Part shown: piece after piece, positions 58,490 to 64,000 of the stretch
How positions within the stretch are numbered: the stretch's first letter is position 1
Layout: every line of letters starts with the position of its first letter
IMG/VR virus record: IMGVR_UViG_3300042691_012617
Span: 62,001-126,000 of that record
Source: a virus
Length of the DNA stretch: 64,000 nt
Strand: one strand, 5' to 3'
Translations under genes and position numbers: made by a program
The notes under the pieces: model-generated
What the model saw: only the letters and a program-made list of their open reading frames with translations
Told to the model about the DNA's origin: nothing
Database searches by the model: none

Positions 58490-59317
58490 TCAAATGCCTA
58501 GAATTTTGTCAACCGCTTGCATCGTATTTATGGATGGTCTGTATCCATAGGATCGAAGTTTGTCGTTGTTGAGACAAACATCTTTCACCTGTACAACCCG
58601 ATGAAAATGCGGAGTTTCAATCGACACCAACTCCGATGATGAGTTCAGTTTGTCCTTGCTATATCGTATGATGTCGCCAATCTTGCTTGGCTCAGAGTTG
58701 CTTATGTTTATGATCTCGCCCACGGGGGCGCGAGTCACGGATGTGTTGATAGCCCTACATGCATCTTCAACATCCATGAAATCTCTGATGTTGGAACCCC
58801 CGTCATAGAGTTTAACTGGCTCGTCTGCTCTCAAGAGGTTGATCATGTTTTGCAGAGCGTTCTTCTTGGGGGAAACACCCCTATCACCGCTGCCAATGAT
58901 GTTGGTTAAGCGAAGTATTCGGTACTTCATCCCCATCGTTTCACAGTAGCAAATCAGCATCTGCTCTGCCGCTCTTTTTGTGATGGAATAGAATCCTCTA
59001 GGATCGCAGGGATCAGATTCCTTTGTGTCTAGAGTGCAGTTCATCCCATATACAAACCAAGAACTCACAAAATTGAAAGTGGCAGTTGGATACTTCTTTC
59101 GTGAAGATTCCAACACATCAATCAACTTGCTGAGATTGGTGTCGATGTCCTTGTGCGGTTCTGTAAAGATGTGATAGTTGTGAGTCGTACTGATGAAGTA
59201 CAAAATGCTGTCGGACAGCGGCTCGTCTTGATCCCGAGGAACCAACACAGTATCACCGCCATACATCTTCGCGTATGTTCCACCAACAAATCCTGTGCCA
59301 CCATATACAGAGATCAT
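58490..59317 (-). CDS. NAD-dependent epimerase/dehydratase
   Basis: 275 residues from the ATG at 59317 (MISVYGGTGFVGG). SDR features are GGTGFVG, SSWFVYG, and Y-x3-K in GFYSITKRAAEQM; RDFMDVEDACRAI is the usual sugar-epimerase signature. A reductase or epimerase for deoxysugars is likely. Confidence 0.75.
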   Translation of the reverse strand: MISVYGGTGFVGGTYAKMYGGDTVLVPRDQDEPLSDSILYFISTTHNYHIFTEPHKDIDTNLSKLIDVLESSRKKYPTATFNFVSSWFVYGMNCTLDTKESDPCDPRGFYSITKRAAEQMLICYCETMGMKYRILRLTNIIGSGDRGVSPKKNALQNMINLLRADEPVKLYDGGSNIRDFMDVEDACRAINTSVTRAPVGEIINISNSEPSKIGDIIRYSKDKLNSSSELVSIETPHFHRVVQVKDVCLNNDKLRSYGYRPSINTMQAVDKILGI

Positions 59318-59321
59318 GATG

Positions 59322-60206
59322 TTAGGCCCCAATCTTCATCTGTTCAATCCACCAAGAAGACTTCAACATATTCATATTCCATGTTGTCTTACTGAACTCT
59401 TCGTATGTCTTGTTTAGAAGGTCTTCAGTCACATCTTGGTACGAATTTACGAACAGAATCGGTAGATTTCTCTCTAGCGAGGAGTGAACATGATTCCTCT
59501 GAACAATAGGAATCACACCACAATAAAGAGACTCCCACATTCGATGTGTATCAACTCCATTACCACGCGGGCAAAGCATGAACTTGTGATCAAGAAGTTC
59601 TTCTTTGTATGACCCCAATTGACCACCCTCTACGGGCTGACGAACAGTAGCCCACGGCTTGTCCGAGAACATTGGATACAGAGGCTCACGAACATCAGGT
59701 CGAGTCCATGTACGATGGTTCACATAAAGAAGACGGTTGCCTTTTGTTTTGGCAGCATCAAGCCCCCTCTTAGCGGTTAGACCCAACACACAGAAGTCAT
59801 CCGCGATTCCTAGGGGGACACCGTGTGCCCTACTGCACTCATTATTACATCCCCACCATGTGACTGAAAGTTTTGACTGCATCGCGTCAAAGATAGAGTC
59901 GGTGATTGCGTAATCACTTTGTCCCGTCAGTAGAATGAAAGGAGTGCTACATCTGTTGTTGTTCAGGTACGCAACTAGATGTCGCAAGTAGTCGAACTTA
60001 CAGTAGACTACGGATTTTGGAGTTAGGGCAGCAAAGTTAAACAGATTGATATAATCGCCGTGATGATTGCTTCTACGGGCAACTTGCTGTGCTGTTGGGG
60101 GAATTCGATATGCGCCATCCAATGCAGATATGGCAAACCAAAAATCACATTTGGATATTAGGTTTTGAGAACTTAGTACCTCTGTTGGCTCAATTTGCAG
60201 ATTCAT
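59322..60206 (-). CDS. exostosin-like (GT47) glycosyltransferase
   Basis: 294 residues from the ATG at 60206, which overlaps the previous stop (ATGA). The C-terminal KFMLCPRGNGVDTHRMWESL and YCGVIPIVQ are the hallmark of exostosin-family transferases (GT-B). It starts MNLQIEP. Confidence 0.75.
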   Translation of the reverse strand: MNLQIEPTEVLSSQNLISKCDFWFAISALDGAYRIPPTAQQVARRSNHHGDYINLFNFAALTPKSVVYCKFDYLRHLVAYLNNNRCSTPFILLTGQSDYAITDSIFDAMQSKLSVTWWGCNNECSRAHGVPLGIADDFCVLGLTAKRGLDAAKTKGNRLLYVNHRTWTRPDVREPLYPMFSDKPWATVRQPVEGGQLGSYKEELLDHKFMLCPRGNGVDTHRMWESLYCGVIPIVQRNHVHSSLERNLPILFVNSYQDVTEDLLNKTYEEFSKTTWNMNMLKSSWWIEQMKIGA

Positions 60207-60994
60207 AGTTCGTGTCGATTCTCCCTGAACCATGTCTCCCCTGGGTACATGTGAGGAGTTTCCATGCCCGTTCTAGTCTTGAAGGGCGTAGCCATGCAGC
60301 CACATGCTTTGTTAGTTCCTGTCGGATCCTCTTCCATCTTCATCCCAAACATGAAGTGAGTATTGTAAGCGGTGTACTTACTGTTTGGCTTGGTCTTGGT
60401 GTTCTTTCCAGGCAAGCACTTTTCGTCGCAGTTGTAGAGCAGATTTGGTGTGAGATAGTTTCGCATGTGGCGACCAAAACGATTCTCAAATCGCCACATC
60501 CAATCGCCATCCTCCTCACCAAAGCCAATCAGTCTCTCGTCAAAGTATCCAACTCTTGATGGATCCGTCATGTCCTTTCGATACACACAGAAATGACCCC
60601 AATGGTAGTTGATTCGGAAGGACTCGTCGCTCTGAGTCCGATTTTCAACAAGCATCTTCTCAAAGTCATCGAAGAACCCATCCTTGAAAATGGTGTCATC
60701 GCTGAGGATCAGGGTGTAGTCATGGCTTGTGAAGTTCACGGAGGTGTTCCACATGAAAGAACAACCACGCATAAATGGCGACATCACAAGGTAGGTGTTT
60801 GGGAAGTTGGAGGCATAGTTAAGCATGCCCCTTCGATAGTCTTCACTAAACGGCTCGTTGTTTTGACCGTTAACAAAGATCACCTTCTCAACGCTCGGTC
60901 TCTGACGGTGAAGGTTCGCAAGAAGAACCTTGAAGTACGAATCGAATCTATAGACATATGTCTGAACTGCGATGCTGTAAGTTGGTTTTTCCAT
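60203..60994 (-). CDS. GT2-like glycosyltransferase
   Basis: 263 residues from the ATG at 60994 (MEKPTYSIAVQTYVYRFD). GT-A fold: the DXD-like ILSDDT (about 95), FDERLIGFGEEDGDWMWR in the acceptor region, and a Cys-rich end. It overlaps the exostosin-like gene. Confidence 0.7.
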   Translation of the reverse strand: MEKPTYSIAVQTYVYRFDSYFKVLLANLHRQRPSVEKVIFVNGQNNEPFSEDYRRGMLNYASNFPNTYLVMSPFMRGCSFMWNTSVNFTSHDYTLILSDDTIFKDGFFDDFEKMLVENRTQSDESFRINYHWGHFCVYRKDMTDPSRVGYFDERLIGFGEEDGDWMWRFENRFGRHMRNYLTPNLLYNCDEKCLPGKNTKTKPNSKYTAYNTHFMFGMKMEEDPTGTNKACGCMATPFKTRTGMETPHMYPGETWFRENRHEL

Positions 60995-61005
60995 GTTGTA
61001 GTCTT

Positions 61006-61653
61006 TCAAATCTTAACTCGTTGAATTTGATCGTGTGGGATCGGCTGAAATGGTGCTTGCGAAACAGTCGAAGACCATTGATACTTGCACATCACCTTGT
61101 CGATTACCAATTCTGTCTTCGCTTTTGAGATTGCGTCCATGACAAAGATGGTGTCCTCTTGAGTGTTTGAATCGCCAAAAGGAATGTTTCTTGCAAACGC
61201 AGTCTTCCATGCACACCAATGCCAAGGCGGTCGATTACAAGGAATGGGATTGCCGCGATCATCTGTGGCTAGTTGATCGAAAGGAAACTTACAGTTGTGC
61301 TTGAGACTTGTGCGGATAGTCCACGACTTGCCATCGATGTTTGCATCTTGGTTATAGCAAATGACATCCACATCCAAATCGTTGATAATAGCCTTCCGCA
61401 TGGTTTCAACGAAGTCAGGGGTCACATCGTCATCATCATCAATGATGCATGTGTACTTGCCTTGAGCGATGTGAAACAGGCACGACCTCTTTCTGCCAAT
61501 GCTCATGACCCTGTTGTCCATGATAGTCAGCACTTCAATGTCCTTCTGATCACCGATCTGTGACAGAAGCCTAGCATAAAGAGGCTCCAAATGCATTCGT
61601 GTTCTGTTCGGAAGGCTCGGAATACCGATTGTAAGTTTGATGTTCTTGTTCAT
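61006..61653 (-). CDS. family 2 glycosyltransferase, paralogue A
   Basis: 215 residues starting MNKNIKLTIGIPSLPNR. NRVMSIGRKRSCLF and the DXD run CIIDDDDDVTPDF mark a GT2 enzyme. It is clearly paralogous to the next upstream gene (SDNRQMSIGQKRN..., FVDDDDTVSPDY). Its start overlaps that gene's stop (ATGA). Confidence 0.8.
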   Translation of the reverse strand: MNKNIKLTIGIPSLPNRTRMHLEPLYARLLSQIGDQKDIEVLTIMDNRVMSIGRKRSCLFHIAQGKYTCIIDDDDDVTPDFVETMRKAIINDLDVDVICYNQDANIDGKSWTIRTSLKHNCKFPFDQLATDDRGNPIPCNRPPWHWCAWKTAFARNIPFGDSNTQEDTIFVMDAISKAKTELVIDKVMCKYQWSSTVSQAPFQPIPHDQIQRVKI

Positions 61654-62231
61654 CGTGCCACCTGATGGTTGTGCGTCTCTTCGAAAGTCTTGCTGCACTT
61701 GTAGTTGTAGATCACTCCCTCAATCCACTCCTCTTTCTTGAGGTAATGGCGAATACCCATGCTGAACGAACGGTCCTCCCCGCTGTTCCATGGTGGAAAC
61801 CCAACCTGTACAGCAATTGCCCTACGAACAGCATTGAGGTGGTTCGGGGGTCGATAGTACACCTTGCCCTCATGATCATCAATCCATTGAGTATAGCGAA
61901 GCGAGTGAATGAACGGTCGGCTATAACCATCTGAGAAGACGATCTCGCCCGTGAGGGACGAGCAGTCGGGGTTCTTCGTCAGAGCATTCAGAACCTTTTC
62001 GATATAGTCGGGGCTGACCGTGTCATCGTCATCAACAAAGGCAACATACTCGCCTGTTGATTGGGTGAGCAGCATGTTGCGCTTCTGCCCGATGCTCATC
62101 TGCCTGTTGTCAGACAGGGACAGCACTTCGACATTTCGCTTGCCGATCTGATTTGCCAGTTCGGCTTTCAGTTGCTCAAGTTTGGGCTTCCGCTCCTCTA
62201 GGCTAGGAATCAGAATAGAAAGTTTATGCAT
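61650..62231 (-). CDS. family 2 glycosyltransferase, paralogue B
   Basis: 193 residues starting MHKLSILIPSLEER. GT2 features are LSDNRQMSIGQKRN and AFVDDDDTVSPDY; NSGEDRSFSMGIR is the ED-containing acceptor loop. A tandem duplication with the gene downstream is evident. Confidence 0.8.
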   Translation of the reverse strand: MHKLSILIPSLEERKPKLEQLKAELANQIGKRNVEVLSLSDNRQMSIGQKRNMLLTQSTGEYVAFVDDDDTVSPDYIEKVLNALTKNPDCSSLTGEIVFSDGYSRPFIHSLRYTQWIDDHEGKVYYRPPNHLNAVRRAIAVQVGFPPWNSGEDRSFSMGIRHYLKKEEWIEGVIYNYKCSKTFEETHNHQVAR

Positions 62232-62952
62232 TGGTCGCCAAGACATTCTTGATCTCCTCGGGCTTTAGGTCAAAGTTTCTTGCAAGACGCTCCTCAAAAA
62301 GCGGCTTGTCGTGTGCATACATTTCGGGAGACTCGTTCCGCGCATGGAGTGCATCGGGAGTCGTAGCCCCAACCCATTGGTGCTGAATGATGACATGATC
62401 AATGAACACGACCTTGCCAAGCATCTTCGCAACTTCCGTGAACTCATTGTCGCAGAATACGGACTTATACCCAGGGTAGTAAAGGTACCCAAAGCGTTCG
62501 AAATACTTGCGCCCCAAGATGGATAGTGTGATCAACTTGTTGCCTCCTGAGAATCCATCGTTAAACCACAGGACACCATCCGTGTCGGGGAAGAACTTCG
62601 CCATCGCCCGTGCAATGACATCGTCGTAACCTCCGTGGATAGGAATCATATCATCGGATGCAAGCAGGATGACATCGGGATTCAGGCGACGAACCACATC
62701 CAAGTCAGCGTTGATGGCAGAGATCTTGCCCGTGGACTTGCCACATACGGGATGGATACGCCCCTCAAGTTGTGAATTCAAACGACTGAACAGCGACCAC
62801 ATGTTGTCATTGTTCATGCTCGGATCGTCGTGATCAAACGAAACAACGAAATGTACCTCATGCATCCCCGAAAGGAAGTTGATGTACTTGTTCAATACTC
62901 CCACAAACTTTTCAGGTCGCCCCCGCGTGGGGAACTTAATCACCATTCTCAT
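62224..62952 (-). CDS. glycosyltransferase-like protein
   Basis: 242 residues starting [30 protein letters not shown] and ILLASDDMIPIH supply acidic pairs typical of GT-A enzymes; CDNEFTEVAKML resembles the acceptor-side motif. It is the first gene of the cassette and overlaps the small conserved gene upstream by 17 bases. Confidence 0.7.
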   Translation of the reverse strand: MRMVIKFPTRGRPEKFVGVLNKYINFLSGMHEVHFVVSFDHDDPSMNNDNMWSLFSRLNSQLEGRIHPVCGKSTGKISAINADLDVVRRLNPDVILLASDDMIPIHGGYDDVIARAMAKFFPDTDGVLWFNDGFSGGNKLITLSILGRKYFERFGYLYYPGYKSVFCDNEFTEVAKMLGKVVFIDHVIIQHQWVGATTPDALHARNESPEMYAHDKPLFEERLARNFDLKPEEIKNVLATNA

Positions 62953-63448
62953 CGGTCTCTCCCTTGTCATCATCGATGAACTCTACGACAGCATTCCCCG
63001 AATAATCGGCGGCATACTGCTTGGCTCGGCTGTAAAGAGATGAATCAACCTCACGGACATACTTGATGAAGTTGAGTGCGAAGTTCTGAATCGCATCATC
63101 AACCATCTGCTGCTCCTCTTCAGTCATCTCCTCGTCTTCCTCAGGATGCTCGTCGCCGTAGTCGCGGTCATCGTTTGGTAGATTGATGCCACACTCCTCG
63201 GCAAGTTCCCGCATAGAGCAACCGAAGACCATGGCGGGTGTTCCCTCTCCAAGCCAACCGCCCAAGCAGTTGTGTTCAATCCATTCAACTGCCTCGTCTT
63301 CCTCCATGTTGTCTCGCTTGATCAGAATGTCAATACAGCGACCATAGTCATAGACCGCGATTGCGCTCTTCTGACCGAATCGGCGCAGGACACCGATGAA
63401 TGCGGGTTCAAAGCCGTCCCATAGGAGCGGCGGTGTATCATTCGACAT
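62936..63448 (-). CDS. conserved phage protein
   Basis: 170 residues from the ATG at 63448 ([20 protein letters not shown]). [25 protein letters not shown] and [15 protein letters not shown] match a common small phage family of unknown role. The C-terminal half is a long acidic segment ([14 protein letters not shown]). It overlaps uvsX by 11 bases. Confidence 0.65.
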   Translation of the reverse strand: MSNDTPPLLWDGFEPAFIGVLRRFGQKSAIAVYDYGRCIDILIKRDNMEEDEAVEWIEHNCLGGWLGEGTPAMVFGCSMRELAEECGINLPNDDRDYGDEHPEEDEEMTEEEQQMVDDAIQNFALNFIKYVREVDSSLYSRAKQYAADYSGNAVVEFIDDDKGETDENGD

Positions 63449-64000
63449 CCTTGACCTCCTCCATGTCCTCATCCTGTCCGTACTTGAACTCCTTGGCAGC
63501 AGCCTCATCAAGAGCCTTGATCACATCCTCTGTGAACCACTTCTCAGGATTCTTGATGATCTTGGATTCAAAGTCAGACTTGCCATCAGGGAATTGAACC
63601 TTGTTTGCAACCTTCTTGAAGATTGCATGCTTGATGCCTAGATCGATCAGACCGTAATACCGATCAAGACCGCTATCGAAGTTCAGGAGGACATCAACCA
63701 CGCGGTTCTCCTTGGTGAGGCGGCTCTTGTAAGCCTTGCAATGAATGATGTTGCCGATGATCTGTCCGTCACCGTCCTTGTGCTTCTTCTTGGACAGGTA
63801 GATGATCGTAGTTGCGGCGTACTTGAGACCGCTGCCGCCACCCATCTCCTTGGTCGGGACATATGCACCCACAACATCGTAGGTGTGGTTCGTCACAATC
63901 ATGGGAATGTTATGCTTGCCCAACTTGAGGGTCACGGTGCGGAAGACAGACTTGATGACCTGACTGCGGGTCATGTCGCGGACTTCCTTGCCTTCTGTGC
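63438..64000 (-). CDS. uvsX: UvsX recombinase, C-terminal part
   Basis: The frame is open to the window edge, so only the last 187 residues are present. RecA-family strand-exchange protein. Visible are [20 protein letters not shown], the L2-like region [25 protein letters not shown] in parts, and [13 protein letters not shown], followed by the acidic C-terminus. This matches UvsX of T4-like marine phages. It is the partner of uvsY, uvsW and gp46/47 elsewhere in the window. Confidence 0.92.
   Translation of the reverse strand, partial: TEGKEVRDMTRSQVIKSVFRTVTLKLGKHNIPMIVTNHTYDVVGAYVPTKEMGGGSGLKYAATTIIYLSKKKHKDGDGQIIGNIIHCKAYKSRLTKENRVVDVLLNFDSGLDRYYGLIDLGIKHAIFKKVANKVQFPDGKSDFESKIIKNPEKWFTEDVIKALDEAAAKEFKYGQDEDMEEVKDVE

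Noticed and set aside
58524-58530. ATAAATA core upstream of the 4,6-dehydratase gene
   Set aside because: Within the coding sequence of the preceding gene in a tightly overlapping operon; may be chance. A weak possibility only.

Overview
This window is part of a large lytic T4-like myovirus genome. The evidence is a block of recognisable T4-type replication, recombination and late-transcription genes: gp32, gp33, uvsY, uvsW, gp55, gp47, gp46, gp41, gp61 and the 3' part of uvsX. Several small conserved proteins are of the kind found in marine T4-like phages, and there is a family of T4-type late promoters (core CTAAATA or TATAAATA). A monomeric class II (B12-dependent) ribonucleotide reductase and a ThyX fit an aquatic phage, but nothing here fixes the host. 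No integrase, photosystem gene or CRISPR array was seen, and no gene-free stretch exceeds 300 bases.

Layout. Bases 1-1176 (+) hold the end of a tape-measure-like tail protein. Bases 1239-4647 (-) hold gp32, gp33, a RecB-like nuclease, a zinc ribbon protein and small conserved genes. Bases 4752-12342 are mostly (+): uvsY, uvsW, an Sm-like protein, the late sigma factor gp55, gp47, a trypsin-fold protein whose catalytic serine is asparagine, and a second Sm-like protein. A RuvC-like resolvase lies on (-). gp46 faces this block at 12343-14040 (-). From 14103 to the end everything is on (-). Bases 14103-18345 carry small membrane and virion-type genes, 18362-20326 nrdJ, and 20465-41386 a very large fibre/adhesin region with collagen-like repeats, duplicated repeat units, a Gly-rich adhesin and a methyltransferase. 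Bases 41430-43404 hold thyX, a small acidic protein and primase. Bases 43576-51440 hold late structural and predicted internal head proteins. A tRNA-Ile(UAU) and gp41 helicase follow. Bases 53039-62952 form a 12-gene sugar-nucleotide, glycosyltransferase and methyltransferase cassette. A small conserved gene and uvsX close the window.

How it works together. Replication genes have sigma70-like promoters (gp32, gp46, gp55, gp61, gp41, uvsY). gp55 and gp33 would then direct host polymerase to the CTAAATA promoters, which precede most structural genes and also uvsW and nrdJ. The most striking unit is 44586-51440. Four proteins there begin with a T4-like capsid-targeting N-terminus ending in a [LI]-x-E site. 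One is a 1201-residue nucleotidyltransferase / RimK-type ATP-grasp / RimB-type retropepsin fusion, and its neighbour has ligase-like nucleotidyltransferase motifs. I infer that these are packaged in the head and injected with the DNA. The glycan cassette, including an RfbH-type dehydrase, suggests modification of host surface sugars or of virion proteins.
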